In this document: positions 1 to 12,369 of the stretch, piece by piece | How positions within the stretch are numbered: the stretch's first letter is position 1 | Layout of the letters: each line of letters opens with the position of its first letter | Assembly (NCBI RefSeq): GCF_036323735.1 | Contig: NW_026947395.1 | Span: 248,001-312,000 of the forward strand | Direction of reading: 5' to 3' | Length of the DNA stretch: 64,000 nt | Source: Rattus norvegicus | Taxonomy: Eukaryota > Chordata > Mammalia > Rodentia > Muridae | Made by a program: the position numbers and the translations under genes | The notes under the pieces: generated by a model | The model's input: the letters and a program-made list of their open reading frames with translations, nothing else | Databases searched by the model: none | Told to the model about the DNA's origin: nothing

Positions 1-569
1 ACTTCCAGGAACCATAAGAACAGGGAAGTCCAGATGCTTCTGAGAGGCTCCCAGCTCCTGATTCCCATATGTGGAAGACTCAGATCAAGGCTGTCTCTTC
101 AGGGAACCCACTAAAAACCTACCCAGGATTCACTGAGCTCTCCAGTGGACCATGTATTTCTTCCTTTTTTATACCATGACAGAAGGGCAGCTTCCTTCTC
201 CTCATCTTGGATCCTTTCATCCTCTTTGCTCTCCCTAAAAAATGGCTGTTTACTCTGAATTAAAGGGCAGTTACAAACCCTAGATGTACTGAAGGAATAT
301 CTGAGAAGCAGGTGGTGTCACAACAACACTTCTGACCTCACAGAAGGAGATAGGGCTCTCCAGGTTACAAGAGATTTTTCGGGAAGGACCTAATGATGAT
401 GATGTCACTGAGAACCTCCATGTCCTACCTGCTGAACAGCTTTCCTTATAATGACCAGTTTCAAGAGTGCCTTTTCCAGGAGAGTCTCTTGTGACACAGT
501 GGAAACCTTTACATACTCCATCTCTCTAAATCTAGAGAATTGTCTTGTCTTCATTAGTGGTTACATGCT
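1..569. repeat. Left arm of a 569-bp inverted repeat
   Basis: Read as the reverse complement, 62961-63529 matches this block end to end with few small indels and about 85% identity by eye. Both arms share the starts acttccaggaacc and the ends cattagtggtta. A short frame beginning MWK is shared by both arms; here it stops early, while the right arm stays open for 64 codons. The block is cut by the window edge, so it may extend further left. It could be a segmental duplication or two copies of an interspersed element (for example an LTR). I do not recognise the family. Confidence 0.8.
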
Positions 570-570
570 A

Positions 571-851
571 CTACCCAAAGACTATACATGAACTAACCCG
601 GGACTCCAAAATCATTGGTATCACTGAATGCCTAGTAGTGGCACCAGTGGAAGGGGAAGACTTTGGTCCTCCCAAGACTAAACCCCCAGTGAAGGAAAGT
701 AATATGGGGGTGGATCGGGTTAGGAACACCCCTATAGAAGCTGAGTGGGAAGAGCTAGGAAAATGTTAACCTATAACCTAGAAAGGGAATAACATTTGAA
801 ATGTAAATAATAAATTTGCAAGTTAATGAAAATAGAAGAAAAAAAAAAAAC
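571..851 (+). mobile_element. L1 3' UTR fragment with poly(A) tail
   Basis: The sequence follows the 3' UTR of the fuller L1 at 45536-45790 (the CTACC..AAGACTATACATG start, the AGTGGCACCAGTGGAAG core, then AACCCCCAGTGAA) and ends in an A-rich tail at 839-850. It is heavily 5'-truncated. The 74-codon frame inside it is UTR sequence, not a gene. Its start coincides with the point where the inverted-repeat homology stops. Confidence 0.85.
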
Positions 852-1640
852 ACTCCTTCTGGAAGAGGAGAACATATGATTTTCTGTTAAGGATCAATGG
901 GAAGAATTTTGGACACCTGGACAAATGTCGAAAAACCCTATTGAATATTGGAAACATTTGGTTATTTCCGGAAAGTCCTGGGTGGATAGGAACATCTTGG
1001 GGAAAAATGGGAGATCCAAGTTCTCCATGTCTAGATAGGGAATGATGTTGGGAACCTGGAATGTGTGTGAATATTACCTGGCCCAGTTTGTCAGTAGAAG
1101 AGTCAGCAGAAGGTGGCCCAGGTACAGTGTGGTTTTCTCTGAAACTTTCACTGTTCTCTCCAGCACTGTGGTTTGTAGATGTTGCAGGCACTCTGGCTAC
1201 CAACTCGTCAAAGTCCAGATTTTTTCAAACCCAGTAGACATAACCCGCTTTTTTTTTTCATCTTCCCAAGAATGGGCACTAAAGATGAGGCCACTCTTTT
1301 TTCTAGTAGCAGGATGTAAAGCAGATCTTCTGGTATCCCTGGTCAGTGTGTTACTCAGTGATCTGCTATCCTTGGTCAGTGGATTACTCATGCCCCAAGG
1401 AACCCTCAGAGGAAGTGGAACTGTCCATTTCTTGTTCTCAGTCAGTTACCTCTTGGGGTCTAGGGCCCTCTTACTGACTGAAGCCTTTATATGATCTTTG
1501 AGTTTCTGTAGGTTTTCTTTAACACGAGCATCAGATTTTTTGAATCTCTGGTCTTCATAGGGTTTTGGGCACCTGAACTTGTGCCGAGTCCATGTAAGTA
1601 GTCCTGGAGGTGCAAACTTGCTCGGGTCTCTGCTATTCAA
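852..1640. other. Unassigned stretch with minus-strand open frames
   Basis: No repeat family recognised. On the minus strand, 1640-1446 and 1391-1197 are open in the same frame, separated by one stop and a short gap. Together they give about 148 codons of basic, non-low-complexity sequence (it includes LKDHIKASVSKRALDPKR). A 150-codon plus-strand frame (1042-1494) overlaps it. A local duplication of about 34 bp carries the TGGTCAGTG motif twice near 1330-1390. This may be part of a decayed retroelement or gene; no product can be named. Confidence 0.35.
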
Positions 1641-1813
1641 GTGCTTCCCCCATTGAGGAATGATGTTGTAATCTGGTTCGGGGACACTGAAGGCAGTCTC
1701 AGGTGGCGGAGGCTGGGAACCCTAGAAGTGCTTCCCACATTGGAGTCCGGTGTTATAATCTGCTTGGGGGGACACTGAAGGGGCTTCCAGGCTGTGGAGG
1801 CTGGGAAATCGGC
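1641..1813. repeat. 87-bp tandem duplication, two diverged copies
   Basis: The block starting GTGCTTCCCCCATTG at 1641 is repeated from 1728 (GTGCTTCCCACATTG). Both copies contain GGGACACTGAAGG and end GGAGGCTGGGAA. Divergence is roughly 20% by eye, so the duplication is not recent. Confidence 0.75.
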
Positions 1814-2108
1814 AGTGCATGATCAGAGGGTAAAGTCCCGGATGAGGCTCGCTGGCCTCTCTCCACACATCTGGCTGTTTAGTCGTTAAGAAAATTGAAC
1901 AAGAAATCGTGAATGGGCTACTACCACGTAAGGGGCAGTGAATGTACTTGCCCAGAGGTGAGTCTTGGTGAACATCAGTTGAGCTGTATCCTTTGAGTAT
2001 GGGTCTCTCTCCCGAGAACTGTGGACAAGTCCAGAAAGAAAAGCAGGGGAATCTCGAGTGAACCTTGATCTCAGGAAACAAAGTTGGATAGGGGCCGTCC
2101 TCGAGTTA

Positions 2109-2340
2109 GCACGGGGCAGTAGCGAGGTCTGCACGGACCAGTTGCGAGGTCTTCACCGGGCACTTGCGAAGTCTCCACGGGGAAGTCGCAAGGTCTGCAT
2201 GGGGCAGTTGCGAGGTCTCCAAGGGGCAGTCTCGATGTCTGCACGGGGTAGTGACAAGGTCTGCTGGGGCAGTCACGAGGTCTGCGTGGGGCAATAGCGA
2301 GGTCTGCACGTTGCAGTCGCGAGGTCTGCACGGACTAGTC
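2109..2340. repeat. CpG-rich minisatellite, 22-bp unit, about 10.5 copies
   Basis: The motif GCGAGGTCTGCACGGGGCAG recurs with a 22-bp period (one unit is 21 bp), each copy with a few substitutions. Many units carry two CpGs, which is dense for rodent intergenic DNA. The period is not a multiple of three and frames are open on both strands, so the overlapping ORFs are artefacts of the repeat. The sequence continues downstream into another CpG-containing stretch (GTAGCGGCGCGATC, near 2371). Confidence 0.85.
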
Positions 2341-3268
2341 AGGAGCTGCCTCACTTGTCAGTATTTGTAGTAGCGGCGCGATCATCCAAGCTTTCTGATT
2401 GAGGAGGAACCCTATCGACTCTCTTCCTTTGAGTCCAGAGTGCTATCTGCTCTCTGTCAGGGGCCGAGATAAGGGATTCTGGAAGGAGCAACATGAATGG
2501 AAAGGGAAAGGGGTGCTTAGGACATTGTGCGGTCAAGCGAATATTACAACAGGATAAATCGCTCTAACTGGAGGCCATCAGTGGTGCAGTGATGTGTCTT
2601 GGAACATCATAAGCAAATGGGAAAGGCTGATCCAGACCCTTGCTCCTCAGAGACTGCAGGGACTAGAAAATCACTGGTTGACTGTGTTACGGAATGAACG
2701 TGTGAGGATGTGAATAGAGCATAGAATGCATGGGATTGATATTAGAATTCCATGTGACTTCCAGGTGTTACTGTGATGCTTCTGCCTAGATGTATCACTA
2801 TTTTTTCTTGTCCTAAAGCTCTTAATATTCTTTCCAATATGATAGTTTTGAAATATTGAGTATGCTACACAATGGAATGTATTTTTTCTAGTCACATGTA
2901 TTGAAATTCTAAATGCCTCTTGATATCTTACGCAGTTGCCTGGCTAGAAATCCTGGGATGCTTTCAATACTGGTAAGCTGAATCAATACAACTGTTTGCA
3001 TTACAAACTTTTCTTTTAAATAATTCTTTTGGTGATCCCCAATTAGATTGTGCAAATGCCTCCCGCCTTTTACAGACATATCTACAATCACCCTTGCTTG
3101 GAGAAAGGAGTTAAGTGTCATGCCTTCTTTGAATGAAGAGAAAGATCTAAGGCTACACTCCTCAGAGAAACAAGCAATCAGGAACTGTAGGAAGAAATAT
3201 GCATCTAGGGAACACTAAGTGTTCCAAGCTAACCTGAGCAGTAAAATAATGTATGGAAAATACCACTC
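2341..3268. other. Unassigned sequence
   Basis: No coding, SINE or L1 signature seen. The first 200 bp keep some CpG content next to the minisatellite; the rest is ordinary AT-rich sequence. Confidence 0.3.
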
Positions 3269-3318
3269 TTAATAATAATAATAATAATATAATATATATA
3301 TATTATTATTATTATTAA
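3269..3318. repeat. (TAA)n/(TTA)n palindromic simple repeat
   Basis: A run of TAA units passes through a short AT core into TTA units, so the ~50-bp tract is almost perfectly self-complementary and could fold as a hairpin. It lies at the 3' (tail) end of the antisense L1 that follows and probably grew from its A-rich tail. Confidence 0.75.
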
Positions 3319-6300
3319 CCATTGTATTTGTTTTCATTTCAAATATTAACCCGTTTCCAGATCCTGTTAATAAACTCCATCCACCACATACTCCTCCTCC
3401 TTGTTTCTAAGAGGGTGCCTCCCCAACTCTCCCAATCATTCTTGCCTCACCCATCTAGAATCACTGTTCTCTGAATTGCTCTTCTCTAGGACATCAAGCA
3501 TCTAAAGGACCAAGTGCTTCCCTTTCCACTGATGTGAGTTGAGGCTGTTCTCTGCTACATATGTAGGGTACCAGACAATGTATATTCTATAGTTGGTGGT
3601 TAGGGCCAGGGGTACTCTGAGGGGTCTGGTTAATTGAAATCATTGTTCTACCTCTAATTACAATCCCCTTCAGATTCTAAATCCCTTCCCCTACATCGTC
3701 CATTGGGATCTCTAGGTTCAGTTCAATGGTTGGCTTTCCTGGCAAAGCCTCTCAGAGAACAGGCATATCAGACTCCTGTTTGCAAGCACATCTCAGCAAC
3801 AGCAACAGTGTCCGGTTAGTTGTCTGCAGATCTCTGGAAGGCCTTTCCTCCAGCCTCTGCTCCATTTTTGCCCCTGCCTTTTCATTAGACAGGGATAACT
3901 CTGCTTTAATAAGAGCTGGGTGACTGGTCCCATCCTTGCACTGGGGGCTATGTCTATCTACTGCAGGTGGTTTTTCAGGTTCAATATCACTGTTGTGTAT
4001 GTTGGCTAATGTCATCACTGTTGGGTCCGGGGAACCTGTCGCATCCCTAGTACCTGGGACATTCTAGAGAGTACCCCCTTACTAGTGAGTACATGCTATG
4101 TGCCTTTATTTGTGATTGGGTTACTTCACTCAGGATGATATTTTCTGATTTCATCCTTTTGCCTATGAATTTCATGAAGTCATTCTATTTAACAGCTGAG
4201 TATCAAACCATTGTGTAAATGTACCACATTATATGAATCTGTTTCTATTTTGAGGGACATCTGGGTTCTTTCCAGCTTCTCTCTTTTATAAATAAGACTG
4301 CTATGACCATAGTGGAGCACGTGTCCTTGTTGTAGGTGGGAGCAAGTTTAGGGTATGTGCCATCGAATGGTACAGCTGGGTCCTCAGGTAGTAAATACTA
4401 TGTTCAATTCTCTGCAGAACCTCCAGCCTGGTTTCCAGAGTGGTTTTAAGAGCTTGCACTATCAACAATGACAGAGTGTTCCTTTCTCTCCACACCATTG
4501 CCAGAGTCTGTTGTCAACTGATTTTTTATCTTAGCCATTCTGACTGGTATGAGGTAGAATCTAAGGATTGTTTTAAATTGCTTTTCCCCAATGACTAAGG
4601 ATGTTCAATATTAGTTTAGGTGCTTCTCAGCTGTTCAATATTCATCAGTTGAGAATTTTTGTTTAGAACTGTAGCCCACTATTAAATAGTGTTATTTGAT
4701 TCTCTGGAGTAAATCTTCTCCTTGAGTTTTTTGTAAATATTGGATATTGGCTCTCTATCAGATGTAGGATTGGTAAAATCTTTTTCCAATCTGTATGTTG
4801 CTGTATGAAACTAAATACAGTGGTCTTTGCTTTACACTAACTTTGAAATTTTATGAAGTTCTATTTGTCGATTCTTGATCTTAGAGCAAAAGTAATTGGT
4901 GTTCTATTCAGGAAATTTTCCCCAGTACCAATGTGTTCAAGGTTTTCCCTGCTTTTTCTTTAATTAGTTTCAGTTTCTCTGGTTTTATTTGGAGGTCTTT
5001 AATCCACTTTTACTTGAGCTGTGTACAAGGAGATAGGAATGTATTGATTTGCATTCTCCTACATTCTGTCCTTCAGTTGAAACAGCACAGTTTTTATCCA
5101 CTGAATGATTTTAGATCCTTTTTCAATAATGAAGTTGTGTGGGTTCTTTTCTGCATCTTCAATTCTATTCCATTGATCTACCTGCCTGTCTCAATACCAA
5201 TACAATACAATTTTTCATCACAATTGCTCTGTAATACAACTTGAGCTCAGGGATGGTGATTTCTCCAAAATGATTTTTTTTTCAGAATAATTTTCTCTAT
5301 CCTGTGATTTATTTTATTGCAAATAAATTTGAAAACTTTCACTTTTATGTTTGTGAAGAATTGATTTGGAATATTGATGGGGAATCCATTCAATCTATAG
5401 GTTGCTTTTGGTAAAATGGCCATTTTTACAATATTAATCCTGCCAATACACGAACATGGGAGTTCTTTCTAATTTCTGAGATCTTCAATTTCTTTCTTCA
5501 TAGACTTGTTTTCTTGTCATATATATCTTTCACTTGCTTGGTTAGAGTGAATCTGAGTTATTTTATAAGCTTCTTTATTATTGTCAAGGGTGTCATTTCC
5601 GTAATTTCTATCTCAGCCTTTTTCTCTTTTGAGTAGAGGAAAGTTACTTATTTGTTTGAATCAATATTATATTCTGTCACTCTGCCAAAGTTGTTTATCA
5701 GGCTTAGAAGTTCACTTGTGGAATTTGTGGGGTCACATAAATATACTACCACATAATCTGCATGCATATAGTGACATTTTGAATACTTCCTTTGCAATAT
5801 GTATCTCTTTACCTCCATTTGTTGTCTAATTACTCTGGCTAGGACTTCAAATACTATATTGAAAAGGTAGGGAGAGAGTGTGTGTCCTTGTCTAGTTCCT
5901 GATTTTAGTGGGATTGTGTTAAGTTTCTCTCCATTTAGTTTGATGTTAGCTACTGGTTTCCTGTATATTGCTTTTACTGTTCTTCAGTACGGTACTTGAA
6001 TTTCTGATATTTCCAAGAGTTTTACCATGAAGGGTTAGGTTCTATAAAATGTTTTCTCAGCATTTAATGAGATGATTGCTTGTTTTTTTTCATTGATTTG
6101 TTTTTGTAGTGGATTAGACTGATTGGTTATTAGGTTCTGTATATTAATCCATCCCTGTATGCTTGGGATGAAGCATACTTGATCATGATGTATCATTGTT
6201 TTGATGTGTTCTTGGAATTTGCATGCAAGAAATTTACTCAGAATTTTTGCAGGGAAATTCATGAAAAAAATGATCTGAAATTCTCTTTCTTTGTTGGGTC

Positions 6301-7255
6301 TTTGTTTGCTTTACTTATAAGCATAACTGTGGCGTCAGAGAAGGAATTGTGTAGTGTTCCTTCTATTTCTAATTTGTGGAATAGTTTGGAGAATATTGGT
6401 ATTAGGTATTTTATGAATGTCTGAGAGAATTCTGTACTAAACCTTCCTGGTCCAGGGATCTTTCTGTTGGGAGACAATTAACGACTGCTTCTACTACTTT
6501 ACGAGTTATGGGAGTATTTAGATGGTTTATCTGATCGTGATTCAACTTTGGTACCTTGTATCTGTCTAGAAAATTATCCATTTAATCCTTACTTTCCAGT
6601 TCTGTTAAGTATAGGCTTTTATAGTAGGATCTGATAATTTTTTGAGTTTTCTCATTTTCTATGGTTATATCTCTATTTCACTTATGATTTTGTTATTTTT
6701 AATTTGAATAATAAGGATTTACCTGTCTTCTGGATTTTTTTAAAGAACCAGCTCCTGGTTTTCTTGATTCTTTATATAATTCCTTTTGTTTCTACTTGGT
6801 TGATTTCAGTCCGGAGTTTGAATATTTCCTATTGTCTAGTCCTCTTGGTGTATTTGTATTTTATTAGTTCTGAGATTTCAAGTGTTCTGTCAAACTGCTA
6901 GTGTATCATAGCTCCTGTTTCTTTGTTGAGGGTCTCAGAGCTATCAGTTTTTCTCTTAGCATTGCTTTTTTGTATTCTCAAGTTAGGCCTTCATTTTCAT
7001 TAAATTCAAGAATGTCTTTAATTTTTTTTCTTTATTTCTATTTGAATAACTTCTCCTCGAGTAAATCATTCCTCAGCTACCATGTATAAGTCGGTCTTTG
7101 GTTGTTCTTGTTGTTATTGTAGACAATTTTTAGTCTGTAATGATCTTGTAGGATGCATGGAATTAATTCAATCTTCTTGTATCTGTTGAGGCATGTTTCG
7201 TGATGGATGTTATTGTCAGTTTTGGAGAAGGTACCATGTGGGACTGAGAGGAAAG
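3319..7255 (-). mobile_element. 5'-truncated antisense L1 (ORF2 + 3' UTR)
   Basis: Read on the minus strand, the element runs from the C-terminal part of the ORF2 endonuclease (the counterpart of the conserved SDHHRLK region lies near 7120-7150) through the reverse transcriptase to the ORF2 C-terminus (4080-4500), then a 3' UTR to about 3319. Frames are broken by many stops and indels, giving only fragments such as 6035-6262 and 6259-6477. Divergence from the L1 at 39.6-45.8 kb is higher than among young copies. ORF1, the 5' UTR and the endonuclease N-terminus are absent. Confidence 0.85.
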
Positions 7256-8524
7256 TGTCAGGAGCCATAAGAGGACAAGCTAATAACTAGCAGGTGGTCA
7301 TCCTCAGATGGACAGCCTTGGATTATTTTATAGTCCACAACTTGTTTGCCCTTATTAAGCAAGGCTGTAAGGGATACATTTTGGGAAATTTTCCTGCTAT
7401 TGAAATGCTATTCCTGTTGTTATTATTAGAAATATATAACAATCATTGAGTAAGAGCACACCCACTTGGAGGAGATCTCTTCAGAGCTACGAAGTTGTAC
7501 TGTCCTGTAGTGATGCTATACAGACAAATAGATCAATTCTTTACACTTAATAATGATCCTACAATAATTTCTAATATTATATCAATGGTTATTAAGCTCT
7601 TTTATAGTGGGACTGCTAGAAGTCTCTTTTTATAGTCAAAATTGCAGTGAGAACTCTGCCAGTCTACCAGGTGTCACCAGTTAATTCTTCTGAGATAGTA
7701 AACAGACTTTATCCTATTCAGAACCCATTAACAAGGTTGTAAAACAGTTATCAAGAGTCATAAAAAGAGAAGAAATGATTTGTTACAGGTGCAAGGACAG
7801 ATGATAAGATATTGACTGGGTTTATCTGTAAATAACTTCTCTATCAACTATGGTTTTAGACCTTCAGTGAACCTATAGAGCTGGCACTGGTGATGAATGT
7901 TTAGCCAGATAATTACTCCTGATAAATATTCATGTAAAAATTCTCAGTTGTAAATTGTATTTCAATTTATGCTTTGATCTTTCATATGAACTAGAGATGA
8001 ACTTTGTAACATGTGATCATGTATTCTGAAATATGTTTAAATGCTGAGGAGAAAGAAATAAACACAAAAAAGGACTGAGAGAGAAGGACTGAACTGGAAG
8101 GACAGAGACAGATGGACTGAGCTTGAGAGGGGCCGAGCTGAAAAGTCAGCTTTGAGCTAAGGAGAACGGAGCTTAGTAGAACAGAGCCAAAAATATCTGG
8201 GCTGAGAAGAAATGTAAAAAGGTATAATGTAGATACTATAAGTAACATAAGAGGGCAATCTGCAGAATGCAGAGGAGATGAGGAAAACAGAAGAAGCTGG
8301 AAAGAGCGGAAGGTGCAGTCTGGTTTCTCCTTACCATGGGACAGAACAGGTCATTTCTTAATAGCAATGCAGGCTTACTCTTATCAAAAGGAACAAGGCT
8401 TTTCTCTTACACACTTGGGTTTAATTCACTTAGCATTAAAAGGGTCGAAGTGATTTTTTTCTTTATGTAATAAAGATTGGAGCTCATCTTTCTGCACTGG
8501 TGCTTGGTCATTTGCTCCCTATGC
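7256..8524 (+). mobile_element. Probable solo LTR of an endogenous retrovirus
   Basis: L1 similarity stops at about 7255 and the next bases are TGTCAGGAGCC, a typical rodent LTR start. About 1.2 kb later, AATAAAG near 8469 is followed 20-30 bp on by TTTCTGCACTGGTGC, resembling a polyadenylation region and R/U5. The middle carries a GA-rich stretch of GGACTGA- and GAGCT-like motifs (8040-8180). There is no gag, pol or env. The right boundary and family are uncertain, and no clean target-site duplication was found. Confidence 0.4.
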
Positions 8525-10507
8525 TTATGTAAGTAAGAATATCTGTGTAAGTATGTAATTACAAGAATGTATGCATGTTTGTGTGTGTAAGAGTGTAATT
8601 GTGAGAATGCGTGTAAGTTAGGCCCAGGTGATTTTGAATGGAAATATATAAATTCACGTTTATGGAATCCAGTTTTAAAATTACATGTTTATGCATATTT
8701 GGCTATGTAAAATACTGACATCATTTGTGATTCAAATATACTAACAATTTGATTATACTTACCTTCATTAATATTTAAACTACTCCTTGAAGATATTTTA
8801 ATGGATAATATCAAAATATGTTTATAGGAATGGTACATTAAATACTTCTGTTAATAGTCAAAATAAGGAAATGCTTCTGATATTTATGCATTTTATTATT
8901 TGATTATGAAAGAAACTGAATGATCTTAGATTTTGTAATAATGTTTAAAAATTATTTGTTCTTAATGTTTGTTGACAGAAGATAGTTATCAACGAATACA
9001 TATATACAATGTGCCACACATTACAAAAGCAATGTGCCACACCTTTGTAACATAAATAGAGCAAATTAAATATATAATTTATGAACTAAAGGTGAGCAAT
9101 CATGTGCAAAAGCAAGATATATCATTGAGTCTACCTACATTTGGAGTTAAGAGATGATTCATGCTTCCGTGTATTTCTTTCTAGACATCTAAAGAGATAA
9201 AATTAGTGTGGAAATAGCTAAAACTGCAATTAGTATGCTTCATGTAGTATACATATTTAAACATTGCTTTTGAAAAATTATACAGTACATACTTTCAAGG
9301 TTATATATACAGCATAAACAAAAATTCACTGTGTCCATAAATTATCAATAACACTCAAGCAACTTTCTCTTTTCATATTATATTTGAATTATCAAATATA
9401 CATATGTAGGTATTTATCCACACACAGGCACACTCACACACACAAACACACAAAACCACACAATACTTCTAAAAATTTAAAACAGTTTAGTAAATAATAA
9501 AGTCATTCAGACAAAATTAATGAAAAGGGATGAACTAAATTTACAGTAAATTGTCCTCCCAAAAGTATACTTTCTAGCATATAAAATTATTGCCTCATGA
9601 TTTTAAGAAAAATAAGTATGGGGCCAATAAACTTAATCAGATCCAAGTTGGACTTAGCATTCAGGATTAGAGTAGAAACTGAAATGTATTGAGAAAAATA
9701 TTAAATAACAGGCTTTAGCTCTACTTTTTCAATTATACAAAAAAGTCTGAGAAACAGTGAAATGACACAACATGTAAAATTGCTTTCTATTAAGAACTGA
9801 TATCTAAGTTTAGTATTCATAGTCTATATAATAAACAGAGAGAACTAAATCTCACAAGTTATTTCCTGGCTTAAATACAATTTTCTTGGCTTGTGAATAT
9901 ATCCAGAACCAATCAAAACAATGAAAATGGATAGACGCTGTGTTACAACAAGTAAGAGATATTTTGCTTATTTGTTAGGCATGAATTTATTTTTGTAGCA
10001 TTTCTTCCCAGGTTTCTGTTGGGTATTTTATAAATCCTCACTTTGGTGTGGTCGATGGTTAAATTTAACTGAATATGGCTGAATATGACAATATGATAGA
10101 AATGGATCCTTGAGGCAGAGAATACCTTTGGGTTCAACCTGGTTATAATGAAATGGCGGTCAGAGTGTACAAAACCAAACACAAGATAAGGAACTGTGGC
10201 TTCAGATACAGGGCTCCTTATGAGATTTCACTTTGTAATGTTGGAAGAATTCTTCCATGATATCATGAGATTGTGCAGTGAGACGGCCTTTTCTTTATTC
10301 CTGTAATGAAAGCAAATACTTGTTGTTTTCAGTTCCCTCAGAGAGCTTGCTAGGTTACTAGATCAATCAGGAACTCGGGATGAGGGATTTAGGTGTGCAA
10401 AATATGATGTTGGTATTGGATTTCTTCTAGATATTTCTAGGGAAGTGACTTCATATGATTTGGAATATAATCAAATAAGACCTTGTTAAAGATGAAGAAA
10501 GCACTGG
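8525..10507. other. Unassigned AT-rich sequence with a small CA-rich patch
   Basis: No gene or repeat family recognised. It holds a short GT-rich patch near 8575-8625 and a CA-rich patch at about 9418-9465. The 79-codon minus-strand frame at 9943-10182 has no recognisable domain and is short enough to be chance. Confidence 0.3.
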
Positions 10508-10657
10508 ATGTGCTGGCACAGGCCTTTTATCTTAGCACTGGGTAAGAAGAGGAAGGCAGTAGAACTCTAAGTTCAAGGCCAGCTTGGTCTACAGAGAAAC
10601 GGAAAGATAGGGTTCTAGTACTGCCAGGGATATAAAAGAAACACTGTCTCGAAAAAA
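10508..10657 (+). mobile_element. B1 SINE (Alu/7SL-derived)
   Basis: The element has the B1 order: a diverged A-box region, CTTTTATCTTAGCACTGGG (from CCTTTAATCCCAGCACT), AAGTTCAAGGCCAGCTTGGTCTACAGAG, then ACACTGTCTCGAAAAAA. It is diverged, with a small insertion before the CTGTCTC motif. Confidence 0.85.
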
Positions 10658-11285
10658 GTTCAGTTACAACTTCTGTAGTATACAAAGAAAAAAAACTCAT
10701 TTTATTTTAGTAAGATGTTAATAATTTTATCTTGAGTCTAATGCAATATTTTAGCTTTAAAATAATGTGAAGGCACTTAAAATGTATGAAAAGATGTTTT
10801 CCATCACTATTCTCCTTAAACTACAAGCTGAAATTTTATTAAATAAACCTATGTAAATACAGTTTGAAAGTTTTTCTGTGATTAGCTAAAGGGATTTCAC
10901 ATTGTTAATTTAGAATGGTGGATTTCAGGTCAATCTTGAAAGGTAATGACTAAGGTATAGATGTATATTAAGCATACAAAATCTAATCTAAAATGTTGCA
11001 CAATAAAAAATGAGAACCTTTAATTGGTTTTCCTCTAAAGTATACAGCTTCTTTTTATTGAAGTCCAGATCTGATGATTTGAACAAATTTTGTAGAAATA
11101 CAACCTCCTCTGAGAAGATAAGAAACAGAGAAAGATAAGGAAAAAAGTCTGCTAAGGGACAACGGACTGGGAGAGAGTATTCTATGGAATATATAGGACA
11201 ATAAATTTTACCCCTCTGGTATTGGTTAGCTGGGGACTTCATTATGCATATCTGTGTACCTAGAAAATTTTTCTTTTTCATCTTA
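10658..11285. other. Unassigned sequence
   Basis: AT-rich, no repeat or coding signature recognised. The 97-codon minus-strand frame (10988-11281) has no identifiable motif and is likely chance. Confidence 0.3.
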
Positions 11286-11552
11286 AGAGACCCTGGTTTC
11301 TGACCTCTTAGGTAGCAATGAATATCGTAGTAAGAGCACCAGTGGAAGGGGAAGCCCTGGGACCTGCTAAGACTGAACCCCCCAGGGAACTAGATTTTTG
11401 GGGGGAGGGCGGCAATGGGGGGAGGATGGGGAGGGGAACACCCATAACAAAGGGGAGCGGGAGGGATTAGGGGGGTGTTTTCCCGGAAAGCGGGAAAGGG
11501 AATGACACTTGAAATGTAAATAAGAAATACTCAAGTTAATAAAAAAAAAATT
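11286..11552 (+). mobile_element. L1 3' UTR fragment with G-rich tract and A-tail
   Basis: It shares TCTGACCTCTTAGGTAGCAATG, GTAAGAGCACCAGTGGAAG and AACACCCATAA with the 3' UTR at 45560-45790, and ends AATGTAAATAAGAAATA..AAAAAAAAAA. The G-rich stretch at 11398-11480 contains many runs of three or more G. Truncated well inside the 3' UTR. Confidence 0.9.
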
Positions 11553-12010
11553 ATGGTTGCTCTGAAACCTCTGTCCTTTGTATTAAGGTCTTAGCATGTT
11601 TACATGATAGTTTTGAAATATTAGTGTTATTATCAAAAGCCGTACTTTGTACATACTTTTTAAGCCACAAAATAGATACATGTCTGCTTGGGTTTATGAA
11701 GAAAGTTACAATGATAATATGAATATATATTTCTCATATATACATACTCTTCATGTACCATGTGTGTGAAGAAACCTTTGCAGATAGGAATGCATAGTAA
11801 CCATCTGGCTAGAGTTTCAGGATTTTATTGTATCTTGTTTGACATGTGAATTTCTATTAAAATGCTAACTCCTTCTAAGTCTCTTAATTTAACTGGAGAG
11901 GTATTCAATAACACCTAAACTGCTGTTCATTCATATAACAGGTCTTTGGTTGTGTTACTGAATTTTATTCCAGTAACTTCTTAATGAGCTTTATTTTGAA
12001 AGTAAATTAA

Positions 12011-12063
<53 letters not shown>

Positions 12064-12369
12064 AAAGATTAATTTTTAGTGGAAATATCACTTAGTGATT
12101 GTCAATTTTACAAACATTCTCTAAATTATTAAATATTTTCCATTATTAATTAGTATACAGTATTATGAATACAATAACATTTATGAAAATACAAATCTCT
12201 AATTACTATAAACACAAATATGTTATTATTTCATCTTTGAAAAATTTTTTCTTGGTTTGTCAGTAATAAATCTTGACTTCTGTATCTGAGCTTTCTCATC
12301 ATTATTCCTAAGGAAATCTATTGCTTTTTTATTGAGAATAGTAAGGAATGTTCATTGATAGGTAGAAAG
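11553..12369. other. Unassigned AT-rich sequence
   Basis: No gene or repeat family recognised apart from the AT microsatellite listed separately. Confidence 0.3.
12010..12058. repeat. (AT)n microsatellite
   Basis: About 49 bp of alternating AT with one G interruption at 12029. Confidence 0.95.

Noticed and set aside
545..769. 74-codon plus-strand ORF
   Set aside because: Lies in an L1 3' UTR fragment; the same sequence recurs as UTR at 45.5-45.7 kb.
2109..2340. CRISPR-like array
   Set aside because: The whole 22-bp unit repeats without unique spacers, and the host is a mammal. It is a minisatellite.
2058..2370. Overlapping ORFs on both strands with a repeated RGSxxVC or DLATAPCRP pattern
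   Set aside because: They are different phases of the 22-bp minisatellite; the unit is not a multiple of three and all phases are open.
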